The notes under the pieces: generated by a model
Seen by the model: the letters and a program-made list of their open reading frames with translations, nothing else
What the model was told of the DNA's origin: nothing
The model's database searches: none
Shown: positions 43,335 through 51,296 of the stretch, piece by piece
Layout: each line of letters opens with the position of its first letter
Numbering within the stretch: the stretch's first letter is position 1
Program-made: the position numbers and the translations under genes
Assembly: GCA_963815355.1 (NCBI GenBank)
Contig: CAWFGJ010000006.1
Coordinates: 62,001 to 126,000 of the forward strand
DNA length: 64,000 nucleotides
From: JAPUEK01 sp963815355
Lineage (GTDB): Bacteria; Pseudomonadota; Alphaproteobacteria; Rhodobacterales; Rhodobacteraceae
Reading direction: 5' to 3'

Positions 43335-45367
43335 CGTCCGATCTCCTGTCCTTGCGCCAAAACCCGCACGGGTTGGCGCAGTAAATTAAGCGCTGGCGGG
43401 CGCAGCGAAAAGCCCCGCGTGGGGGCGTCTTCGTCCAGCATCTGGGCGAACCATGCCCCCTCCGGGCCGTTCGGGCCGCGTGTTTGCGCCCTATCCTGCC
43501 CGCCGTCCTGCCCCGTATCTTGCCCCGTATCGGCAAGCTGCGTCAAATCCACCCGCGCCGCACCGGGCACGACCGGCACGGCAAGCATCAGGATTTCGCC
43601 AACGCCCGCCGCCCCATCCGCGTCGATCCGCAAGCCGGCACGCGCGCCCTCGGCGGGCTGCAGGCGATTGGAAAGGCCGTTGCGTGGCCAGAGGGGGATC
43701 ACGTTGAAATCCTTGTCGAAATAGAGCACCGAGACGTCCATTGCCTCGGCGGCGTCATTGCGAAACCGCAGCCACAGCTCATCGCACCCGCGCAGGCCGC
43801 CCGCGGGATCGACGGGGACAAGCTCGGGTGCCGGCGCGGCGCAATCCGCGCCCTGCGGCGTGCCGGACCGCCGCGTATAATGCACGCTCAGCGCCGCTTG
43901 CCCGGTCAGGCTGCGCCCGGACACGCGCCCCAACAGCGCGCGCAGGCGCAGCGCGTGGCCTGCCTGCGCCAGAACCCGCTCTAAGGCGTCCGGTGCCGTT
44001 TCCCCGTCCCGCAGCGAAACGCGCGGCGACGAGTCCGGGCCCGCCGGGTCCAAAGCGCCATCCGCCCCGGCCAGCGCCAACTGCCCCCCGGTCAGGATCG
44101 GGACCAGATCGGCGCCCGCCGGGTCTGTCGCCGGGCCCCCGTCGCGCGCGGCCAATGCGGTTTCCCAGTCGCCATAGTCGAACCCATCCGCCGGATCCGC
44201 CCGCACCGCTGACGCCAGCCGCAGGGCCGCCGGGGCCGCCGGGGCCACACGCTCCGCCCAAAGCGCGCGCGGGAACGCGTCGCCCTCCGCAACGGTGGCC
44301 GAGCGCGCCTCCACCTGCGCCAAAAGCGCTTGCCCCAAAGGCTGCCCGCCTGCCGCCTGCGCGTAAAACGCCACCGTATCGCCCACGGCCAAACCGTCCA
44401 AAGCACCGGCCCGCAACACCCCATCGGCCACCACAATGCGCGCCTGCCCGCCGCCGGTGCCAAAAACCTGCGCGTCCAGCAGCGGGCCTTCGCCCTCCGG
44501 GTCCTGCCGGACCGCGCCTTGCATCATCTGGGCCGAGGTCGCGGCCAAGACCTGCGCCCAACTGGCCTGCGGGGCGTCACGCAGCACTTGCGCCAGTTGC
44601 AACGTGAACGCGCCATGCCAAAGGCCGCTGTCACCGACCGGATATTCAAAGGCCCGCTGATCCGATTGCGCGGCATAAAGAAACGCAAAGGCACCGCTCA
44701 GCCCGTCATCAGGCCCCGCCGCCGCCAGATCCCCCGCCGCCCCGTCCGCACCGTCCGGCACCCCAAGCTCTGCCGCAGTCAGGCCACGGGCCGCCCCCGC
44801 GCCGCCCAGCGCGCGAAAGCCGGTGGCGGCGTGGCAGGCGTCCAGCACGCCCACCACTTGCACCCCGCGGGCCAACAGGCCCTGCGCCCAAAGCTGCAAT
44901 TCATCATCCACCAGAGCGTTCTCGACAGCGCCAATCGCGCCCTTCCAACCGGCGGCATCGGCGGGCAGAAGAATTTCATCCGGCCCGCCCCCCTCATCGC
45001 CGTTCAGATCCGGCGCTTGCCCACCATGGCCCGAGAAATAGAAAAACACCGTGTCGCCCGGCTGTGCCGCCGCCGCCACCTCGGCCATCGCCGCAAGGAT
45101 CGCCGCGCGCCGTGGCACCCCGGCATAGACCCCGGCGGGCAGGCCCGCATCTTCACTGGCCAGTGCCACGATCGCGCCCGCAGGCACCGACCGCGCGGTC
45201 AAAGCCTCGGCCATCAGGGCAACGTCCTGCGAGGGGCCCTTCAGATCGGCGTCCAACACCAGATAATCGCTGACCCCGACCAACAGCGCGCGCACCTCTG
45301 CCGCAGCCCCAAACGGCACCCCGGACAGGCCCACAGACAACAACGCGCTCAGCACAAAACCCTTCAT
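43331..45367 (-). CDS. Exported caspase-like peptidase (C14, metacaspase-type), copy 1
   Basis: A 678-residue protein. The start at 45367 gives a signal peptide (MKGFVLSALLSVGLSG, cleavage near AAA/EV); a longer frame only reads through the upstream repeat. The p20-type domain follows (VRALLVGVSDYLVLDADLKG) with catalytic His114 (FFYFSGHGGQ) and Cys178 (VLDACHAATG); Asp176, two before the Cys, is where metacaspases hold the Arg/Lys pocket. The C-terminal half resembles the DUF4384-like part of its paralogue (CDELWLRFRN, VLYFDKDFNVIPLWP). It is translationally coupled to the trypsin-fold gene. The protein acts outside the cytoplasm, unlike effector caspases of defence systems. Confidence 0.88.
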   Translation of the reverse strand: MKGFVLSALLSVGLSGVPFGAAAEVRALLVGVSDYLVLDADLKGPSQDVALMAEALTARSVPAGAIVALASEDAGLPAGVYAGVPRRAAILAAMAEVAAAAQPGDTVFFYFSGHGGQAPDLNGDEGGGPDEILLPADAAGWKGAIGAVENALVDDELQLWAQGLLARGVQVVGVLDACHAATGFRALGGAGAARGLTAAELGVPDGADGAAGDLAAAGPDDGLSGAFAFLYAAQSDQRAFEYPVGDSGLWHGAFTLQLAQVLRDAPQASWAQVLAATSAQMMQGAVRQDPEGEGPLLDAQVFGTGGGQARIVVADGVLRAGALDGLAVGDTVAFYAQAAGGQPLGQALLAQVEARSATVAEGDAFPRALWAERVAPAAPAALRLASAVRADPADGFDYGDWETALAARDGGPATDPAGADLVPILTGGQLALAGADGALDPAGPDSSPRVSLRDGETAPDALERVLAQAGHALRLRALLGRVSGRSLTGQAALSVHYTRRSGTPQGADCAAPAPELVPVDPAGGLRGCDELWLRFRNDAAEAMDVSVLYFDKDFNVIPLWPRNGLSNRLQPAEGARAGLRIDADGAAGVGEILMLAVPVVPGAARVDLTQLADTGQDTGQDGGQDRAQTRGPNGPEGAWFAQMLDEDAPTRGFSLRPPALNLLRQPVRVLAQGQEIGR

Positions 45368-45440
45368 GCCCCAAGCATAGCCGCGCAAGCACAGCCGACA
45401 AGCCACCGCGCCACCATGACGGCACTTGTCACGCGCCCGG

Positions 45441-45490
45441 CTTTCATCTTGGCAAAAATACTCCCGCCGGAGGCCCTTCGGCTCCGCCAA
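45441..45490 (-). repeat. Intergenic hairpin repeat, diverged copy 3 (patatin-caspase)
   Basis: Read on the minus strand it has a GC hairpin (GGAGCCGAAGGGCCTCC), then GGAGTATTTTTGCCAAGATGAAAG, i.e. the same 3' block (read AGTATTT, CCAAGATGAA) as the copies at 11914 and 14150. It begins right after the patatin stop and lies 74 bases before the caspase start. Confidence 0.7.
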
Positions 45491-45493
45491 AGA

Positions 45494-46942
45494 TCAGTTT
45501 CCCACAGGGGCGATCCGGCGGCCGCCCGCCTGTATGCCTGCCGCAATCCGGTCTTCGACCGCGTTCCCCTCCAACGAGGCGAGAAAGCCGTTGAACTCGG
45601 GCGTGGCACGGGTTGCAAGACGGCCCGCCTCGATCACCAGATCCACCTCTTCGGTTTTCAGCCGCAGGCGGGTGGGCACTTTGTTCAACTTGGCCCGCAT
45701 CTCTGCCGACACGCCTTCAAAGCTGGCCTGCCCGATGAACAGTTTCAGGTCGGCGCAATCCCAGCCGTCCAGCGAGCCGCGCAGCTTACGCACTTCGGAC
45801 GGGGGCAGCGCGCAGCGCCATTCGACCAGTTCCGCCTCCCACAAGCGCAACTCACCGCGCATCGCGTCATAGCCCGACCGGGTTGCGGCACTCATCGAGG
45901 CGGTGGCGATAGACATGCCAAGCCCCAGACCGCCCGGCCCCTGCACCTTCTGTGTCCAGTTGTAATCGGCCTCAACCCCGGCATTGGCGACAAGGAACAG
46001 CATCCGCTTCATCCGCACCGCTTCTTCGGGGGTCATCGGCGCATAGGGGGCTTGGGCGCGGGCGCGTTCTACTGACAGGCCCGTGGTGCCGAAGTTGTCG
46101 GTGATGCCGCCGTCCAGCAGTTTGACGTATTTCACCTCATCGGCGTTGGTGTAGCTTTCCAGCGCGCGGGCATAGGCCTTCATCGCGCTGGTCGCCTCGG
46201 GATTGAAGCGGGCGGCGGTCAGCCAGTCAGGTTCTTTATACGCGCATTTGCTTTGATGCGCCTCCAGCACCACCGGAGAGAACACCAGCGGGAAGGCGGC
46301 AGAGGCGGCAACTGCCTCGGACAGGGGCAGCGAGGACAGGTCCGAGCACAGCGCGTCAAAGGTTTCCGGCGAGAACAGGAAGGGCGTGTTGTTGGCCATA
46401 TCTGTCGCGTTGATCCACGTCTTGATCTTGGACCGGTTGCGCAGATCGCCAAAGGTCTGGCCCTTGTAGAGCACCTCGTCCAGATAGCGGGCAAAGGTCG
46501 CGCGCCCGTTGGCCCCCCCTGACAGCCCCCTGACCAGCGTCAGCGGGTTCAGGACCGAGTTGGCCATGTATTTCTCGGCATTGGTGATCAGGTAGCGTTC
46601 GCGGTAGCCCTTCAACCCTGCCGGGCCCCAAAGGCCGAACTGGGCTGCGGTGACCGACCCGCCTGAGACGCCCGACACCAGCCGCACGTCATCCAGCAGG
46701 CCATTGGGGCTTTTGGTCAGGGCGGCCTGGGCGCCGAGTTCTTCGAGCATGCCGTAAGCAAAGGCCGAGGCCCGCATCCCGCCGCCCGAAAAGGCCAAGC
46801 CCACATACAACTCGCCCGAGCCGATCGATTCGGGGCTGATGTCCACGAGTGACAGGTTTTCCCCGGCAAGGGGTTCATTGATCGGGCGGTTCCACGCGGC
46901 ACAACCGGCCAGCAGAGTCAGGCAGAACAATATTTTCTTCAT
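45494..46942 (-). CDS. Patatin-like phospholipase lipoprotein
   Basis: A 482-residue lipoprotein: lipobox LAGC with Cys14. The patatin core has the oxyanion loop FSGGGMRAS (residues 51-59), the nucleophile Ser93 in GVSGGS and the dyad Asp277 in LLDGGITDNFG. It would hydrolyse phospholipids or acyl esters at the inner face of the outer membrane or outer face of the inner membrane. It lies 35 bases downstream of the histidine kinase and upstream of the caspase, separated from the latter by the repeat element. A membrane-active effector or a lipid-repair enzyme are both possible; the sequence does not decide. Confidence 0.9.
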   Translation of the reverse strand: MKKILFCLTLLAGCAAWNRPINEPLAGENLSLVDISPESIGSGELYVGLAFSGGGMRASAFAYGMLEELGAQAALTKSPNGLLDDVRLVSGVSGGSVTAAQFGLWGPAGLKGYRERYLITNAEKYMANSVLNPLTLVRGLSGGANGRATFARYLDEVLYKGQTFGDLRNRSKIKTWINATDMANNTPFLFSPETFDALCSDLSSLPLSEAVAASAAFPLVFSPVVLEAHQSKCAYKEPDWLTAARFNPEATSAMKAYARALESYTNADEVKYVKLLDGGITDNFGTTGLSVERARAQAPYAPMTPEEAVRMKRMLFLVANAGVEADYNWTQKVQGPGGLGLGMSIATASMSAATRSGYDAMRGELRLWEAELVEWRCALPPSEVRKLRGSLDGWDCADLKLFIGQASFEGVSAEMRAKLNKVPTRLRLKTEEVDLVIEAGRLATRATPEFNGFLASLEGNAVEDRIAAGIQAGGRRIAPVGN

Positions 46943-46977
46943 AAGGGAATCGCGACAGCCCCCCGGCCTGCATGCAG

Positions 46978-48342
46978 TCAGGCGGCAAGCTTAGGCCATG
47001 CAACATCCAGCACAAACCCCTTTTGCACCTGCGGCAAGTCCAATTTCGCCCCGTGGCGGGCGGCGATGGCGCGCACGAGCGCCAGACCAAGCCCGTGGCC
47101 CGCGACAGCGCGGTCGCGTTCGGCGCGCACAAAGCGTTCAAAGGCCTCGCCGCGGATCTCTGGCGGCAGGCCCGGGCCGCTGTCGGCGACTTGCAACAGG
47201 TGGCGGTCCGGGCCTTCGTGCAGGGTCAGGCGCAGGCTGTCGCCGGGGCGGCAGTACTTGATGGCGTTGTCGATCAGGTTCGACAGCATCTGCGCGATCA
47301 GGTTGCGGTCGCCCAAGACCTGAAGGCCGGGCTGGACGTCGGCGGTGCCCACAAGCCCTTTGTCTTCGGCGAGGGGGTCGTAAAGCTCCCAGACCTCTGC
47401 CGCCACGGCGGACAGGTCCACAGGGACCAGCCCACCGCCCGAGCCTTGGTCGGCCTCGGCCCGGCTGATGTCGAGCAGGCTGTCGAAGACGCGGATGGCG
47501 TTGCGCATCTCGGCGCGCAAATCGTCCACCAGCTCGGGCTGGCCTTCGATCCGCGACAGGCGCTGCATCAGGCGGTTAAGGGGGGTGCGCAGTTCATGGG
47601 CGATGGTGTCGGACAGCCGGTGCGTGGCGCGGTTGAGGTTCTCAATCCGGTCAAGCATGGCATGAACATGGGTTTCCAGCAGGCCAAATTCATCGCGGCT
47701 GCGCGGGCCGGGAAGGCGGGCGGACAGATCGCCCTGTGCGACACGGTCGGCCAGGGCGTTGACCCGCCCGATCCGCCCCATGACGTGGCGGGCGGCCAGC
47801 CCGCCGACCAGCGCCCCCGCCAGCGCCAGGGCCACGCCCAGCGCCGCCATGCCGCGCCGCAAACTGGCCAGTGTTGCATCCACCGGGGCCAGCGAGCGCG
47901 CGACCAGCATCGGAAACCCGCCCGGCAGTTCGCGCGCCACGGCCAGCCAGCGGGTGCCGCCTTGGGTAAACTCTGCGGCGCCGTCCACGCCAAAGCCTGC
48001 GCCCATCGGCGCCAGCCCCTTGGGCCATTCCGCCACGGTTCCGGCCAGCACCTGCCCCTTGCGGTCCAGCAGCAGCAGCATTTCCACCGTGCCCCCGGCG
48101 GCGGCGCGGTAGTCGATCGCCTGACGCAGGGCGATGATGCGGCGCTGTTCGTAGAGCGCGGCAAACCCGTCCAGATCGGCGGCCAGCGCGCTGCGGGTGG
48201 CATCGGTCATCCGTTCCGCCACAAGCCGGTATTGCAGGCCCATTGCCAGCAGCGACAGCAAAGCCACCGCAAAGGCCATGCCCGCCGCCAGCCGCAGCGT
48301 GGCCCAAGGGGTCACTGGCGGGGCTTTGGACAGGCCGCTCAC
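46978..48342 (-). CDS. Sensor histidine kinase
   Basis: A 454-residue kinase. Membrane helix 1 at about 17-38, a periplasmic sensor segment of about 125 residues, helix 2 at about 165-190, a HAMP linker (RIGRVNALADRVAQGDLSAR), the phospho-acceptor His249 (TIAHELRTPLN), and an HATPase domain with N box (MLSNLIDNAIKY), DSGPGLP and GHGLGLALVR motifs. It starts with GTG overlapping the regulator stop (GTGA at 48339-48342). It probably senses an envelope signal and phosphorylates the OmpR-type regulator encoded before it. Confidence 0.93.
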   Translation of the reverse strand: MSGLSKAPPVTPWATLRLAAGMAFAVALLSLLAMGLQYRLVAERMTDATRSALAADLDGFAALYEQRRIIALRQAIDYRAAAGGTVEMLLLLDRKGQVLAGTVAEWPKGLAPMGAGFGVDGAAEFTQGGTRWLAVARELPGGFPMLVARSLAPVDATLASLRRGMAALGVALALAGALVGGLAARHVMGRIGRVNALADRVAQGDLSARLPGPRSRDEFGLLETHVHAMLDRIENLNRATHRLSDTIAHELRTPLNRLMQRLSRIEGQPELVDDLRAEMRNAIRVFDSLLDISRAEADQGSGGGLVPVDLSAVAAEVWELYDPLAEDKGLVGTADVQPGLQVLGDRNLIAQMLSNLIDNAIKYCRPGDSLRLTLHEGPDRHLLQVADSGPGLPPEIRGEAFERFVRAERDRAVAGHGLGLALVRAIAARHGAKLDLPQVQKGFVLDVAWPKLAA

Positions 48343-49055
48343 CCGGCGGCACCGGTCGCGGTGGCGGTTTGGGAGGCGCTGAGGGGGGCAAAGACATAGC
48401 CCTCGCCCCGCGCGGTCTGGATCGCGGGAGAGCCTGCCTCTTCCAGCTTGCGGCGCAGGCGGCCCACATGCACATCCACCACGTTGGTGCCGGGATCGAA
48501 ATGCAGGTTCCAGACGTTTTCCAGCAGTTGCATCCGCGTCACCACCTGCCCGGAATGACGGGCGAAATAGGTGATGAGTTCAAACTCTTTCGGGCTGACG
48601 GCGACATGGGCGCGTTTGACATGGACGGTGCGGGCCTTCATGCGGATTTCCAGATCGCCAAAGGTCAGCAGGTCATTGTCCAGCACCTCCATCGTGCCGC
48701 GGCGCAGGAGGGCGCGCAGGCGGGCGCGCAGCTCTTCTGGTTCAAAGGGTTTGGGCAGGTAGTCATCGGCCCCTTTCTCCAGCCCCTCAACCCGGTTCGC
48801 GGCCCGGCCCAGGGCGGACAGCACAAGGATCAGCGCCCGCGCACCGCCTGCCTTCATCCGGGCCATCGCCTCTACCCCGTCACCGCCGGGCAGCATGCGG
48901 TCCAGCACGATCACGCGGAAATCCCCGGTCATGGCGGCCTGCACGCCCTCTTCCAGCGTGGCGAGCCAGACGGGCTCACAGCCCAAGGCGCGCACTTCGG
49001 TGGCGACGGCGGCGGCGGTTTCACTGTCATCCTCGACAATCAGGATGCGATCCAT
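48339..49055 (-). CDS. OmpR/PhoB-family response regulator
   Basis: A 238-residue regulator with receiver (acidic EDD at 8-10, phospho-acceptor Asp52 in VIVLDRMLPGGDG, Lys in YLPKPFEP) and a C-terminal winged helix (VSPKEFELITYFARH, NVVDVHVGRLRRKLEE). The start at 49055 is set by AAGGAG. It partners the histidine kinase. Its gene lies between the HtrA-like protease and the kinase, so it likely controls this operon and perhaps the divergent caspase operon. Confidence 0.94.
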   Translation of the reverse strand: MDRILIVEDDSETAAAVATEVRALGCEPVWLATLEEGVQAAMTGDFRVIVLDRMLPGGDGVEAMARMKAGGARALILVLSALGRAANRVEGLEKGADDYLPKPFEPEELRARLRALLRRGTMEVLDNDLLTFGDLEIRMKARTVHVKRAHVAVSPKEFELITYFARHSGQVVTRMQLLENVWNLHFDPGTNVVDVHVGRLRRKLEEAGSPAIQTARGEGYVFAPLSASQTATATGAAG

Positions 49056-49084
49056 CTGTCTATTCTCCTTGCAATACACGACTG

Positions 49085-50464
49085 TCAGAACACCACCACG
49101 GCCGGGTCAAGCACATTCGCGCCGCCCAGTGGTTTGTGCGCCGCGTCTGTGCTGAACGGGTCAAGAATGACATGGCGGGTGCCGCCTTCGCCTTGCAGCA
49201 GGAACAAGAGCGGGCCTTTGACCTCTAGCGCGGCGAGGGTGGCGGCATCGGGGGCGGTGCCGTTGATCCGCAGGATCTGATCGCCCACCGCAAGCCCGGC
49301 AAAAAGCGCTGGCGAATTGTCGGTGACCGCCGTGATCCGGCCATCCGGTGCAACGCTCAGGCCCAGACCCTGAAGGGTATAGGACATAAGCCGTTTGGGG
49401 GCGGCACCAGAGATGTCGCGCAGGGCAAGGCTGTGGTCTTCGTCTTCCCACGCCATCGGCACCAAAAGCATCGCACCATCGCGCATCAGCGCCAGATCGG
49501 CCCGGCCTTCGCGTTGGGCGGCCTCCAGCGCAAAGGGCAGATCGCCCGGCGCGTTCAGCACAGCCCCGTTCAGCGCCAGCAGCACGTCGCCAGGTGCTAC
49601 CCCGGCCTGTGCGGCGGCGGCACCCGTTTCGACCTCATCCACCAACAGCCCGGTGGCCGCGATGCCCAGCGCCTCGGCCAGTTGGCGGTCGACGGCGCGG
49701 GCGCGCAGGCCCAGCCGGGGCAGCGGCGGCAGGGTTTCGTCGACCAGCCCCTGCACGATCTGCCCAAGCTCTGCCGCCGGGATTGCGTAGGCGATGCCCA
49801 CGAACATCCGGCTGCCGTCGGCGATCTGGCTGTTCATGCCCACCAGATCGCCCGCCGCATCCACCAGCGGCCCGCCGGACGAGCCGGGGTTCACGGCGGC
49901 GTCGTGTTGGATCATGCGGATCGGGGCAGCGGCATCGACCTGCCGCGCGCGGGCCGAGATCGTGCCCTCGGTCACCGAAAACGCGATACCAAGCGGGGCG
50001 CCCAGCGCCCAGACCTCGGCCCCCAGCCGGGGAAGGTCGGCGGCGGCGCTGAGCCCGCGCCGACCGGGTCGCACCGCAATGACCGCCACATCGCGGACCG
50101 GATCACGGGCGATGACGGTGGCGATTTCCTGTTTGCCGGTGGCATCGGTCAGCCGCACTTCGCTGGCGTTCTGGACGACATGGGCGTTGGTGATTGCCAC
50201 CTCGGCCTCGGCCCCCCAAAGGAAGGCCGAACCAAGGAAGCGGTCGGCGTCATCGGCGGTATGCACCGTCAGCACCGCCGCCATCGCGCGGTCCAGCGGC
50301 ATCTCGGCCGCGCGGGCCGGGCTTAGCGCCAGCACAGCCAGCAACACCGCCGCGCCGGCAAGAAGCTCGGCGAGCCAGCGGGTGGCGCGGGGTTGCAGGA
50401 CGGGGTGGATGCGGCGGGCGCTGCGGTGGTCGCTTGGGTGGTCGCTTGGGTGGTGCGAGATCAT
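49085..50464 (-). CDS. HtrA/DegP-like S1C serine protease with PDZ repeats
   Basis: A 459-residue protein: a polar N-terminal tail with repeated HPSD, one membrane/signal helix (LLAGAAVLLAVLALSPARA, about 35-52), then the S1C protease domain with His95 (ITNAHVVQ), Asp125 (DPVRDVAVI) and Ser196 (NPGSSGGPL). Two PDZ-like domains follow (about 255-345, LVDEVETGAAAAQAG, and 370-430, SPALFAGLAVGDQILRING). It would degrade or process misfolded periplasmic proteins, or act as a regulated switch protease. It heads the operon with the two-component genes. The start is uncertain within the repeat tail. Confidence 0.9.
   Translation of the reverse strand: MISHHPSDHPSDHRSARRIHPVLQPRATRWLAELLAGAAVLLAVLALSPARAAEMPLDRAMAAVLTVHTADDADRFLGSAFLWGAEAEVAITNAHVVQNASEVRLTDATGKQEIATVIARDPVRDVAVIAVRPGRRGLSAAADLPRLGAEVWALGAPLGIAFSVTEGTISARARQVDAAAPIRMIQHDAAVNPGSSGGPLVDAAGDLVGMNSQIADGSRMFVGIAYAIPAAELGQIVQGLVDETLPPLPRLGLRARAVDRQLAEALGIAATGLLVDEVETGAAAAQAGVAPGDVLLALNGAVLNAPGDLPFALEAAQREGRADLALMRDGAMLLVPMAWEDEDHSLALRDISGAAPKRLMSYTLQGLGLSVAPDGRITAVTDNSPALFAGLAVGDQILRINGTAPDAATLAALEVKGPLLFLLQGEGGTRHVILDPFSTDAAHKPLGGANVLDPAVVVF
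50425..50448 (-). repeat. Two 12-base direct repeats in the HtrA-like N-terminal tail
   Basis: GGTGGTCGCTTG is repeated head to tail, with a partial third unit, coding the HPSD repeat at the cytoplasmic N-terminus. In-frame expansion only changes the length of a polar tail. Confidence 0.6.
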
Positions 50465-50617
50465 GTTTCGGCCTCATCTGTTCGGTTGAGGACAGGCTAG
50501 CAAAGCCGTGCTGCCCGCTCCCGTGACAAAGGCCGTCATGAAAAAATCATTGGTTTACAGAGTGATTTCGGACCGCCATCTTTGGGATCACAACACGCTC
50601 ACCCTATGAGGTCCGCC

Positions 50618-51286
50618 ATGAACCGCCGCTTTCATCTGTCGCCGCTGCTGCTGGCCACCCGTGCCGCGCGGGTCTTGCCCGTGCTGGTCTTGCCCCTGAT
50701 GGCCCCTGCCGCCGCGCAGGCCGAGCCGATGTCCCCGGTCAAGACCGCCGAACTGTCGGCGCGGCTGTATGAGGCCGGGGTCGAGATGGGCGATCCGCTG
50801 CTGATCCTGTCTGCCGCCAAGCTGCGCAAAAGCCTTGGCCTGAAGCGGGGCGATCTGCTGGCAGAGGGCGCGGCCCCCCAAGACGACGCGCCGCTGGATT
50901 GGGAAGAGATGCTGACCTCGGCCGAAGATCTGGCCGAGGGCGATGACACGCTGGCCGGGTTGATTGAGGACGTGCGCGCCGAAAGCAGCAAGGGCGTCTC
51001 GTCGGGGCCGGTCTACAACATCGGCGCGCTGTCGAATGGGGGCACGGACACCTATCCGGTCGTCGAATTCGTCGGCGGGGAATATGCCGAGGTGTATGTT
51101 GAGGCAAAATCCGCGACCGACCTGAACATTCAGGTGCTGGATTCCAAGGGTCGGCTGGTGTGTTCGGACACCGATGCCAGCCACATCGCCTATTGCGGCT
51201 GGCGCCCCGACAGCACCGGCAATTTCGTGATGAAGGTGGAAAATAACGGACCTGCCAGCGCCAAATATGCGCTGATGACCAACTGA
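50618..51286 (+). CDS. Secreted protein with PPC-like C-terminal domain, paralogue B of the caspase locus
   Basis: A 222-residue exported protein with a signal peptide (VLVLPLMAPAAAQA/EP), an N-terminal helical pair (LYEAGVEMGDPLLILSAAKL and LTSAEDLAEGDDTLAGLIED) and a beta-rich C-terminus with two conserved Cys (RLVCSD, IAYCGW), ending YALMTN. It aligns along its length with the protein at 41482-42171. The start at 50618 follows GAGG with a 5-base gap. It is the first gene of a two-gene operon with the second caspase, whose start is 11 bases after the stop. The pairing suggests it is the chaperone, inhibitor or substrate of that peptidase. Confidence 0.82.
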   Translation: MNRRFHLSPLLLATRAARVLPVLVLPLMAPAAAQAEPMSPVKTAELSARLYEAGVEMGDPLLILSAAKLRKSLGLKRGDLLAEGAAPQDDAPLDWEEMLTSAEDLAEGDDTLAGLIEDVRAESSKGVSSGPVYNIGALSNGGTDTYPVVEFVGGEYAEVYVEAKSATDLNIQVLDSKGRLVCSDTDASHIAYCGWRPDSTGNFVMKVENNGPASAKYALMTN

Positions 51287-51296
51287 GGAGTTTGCC

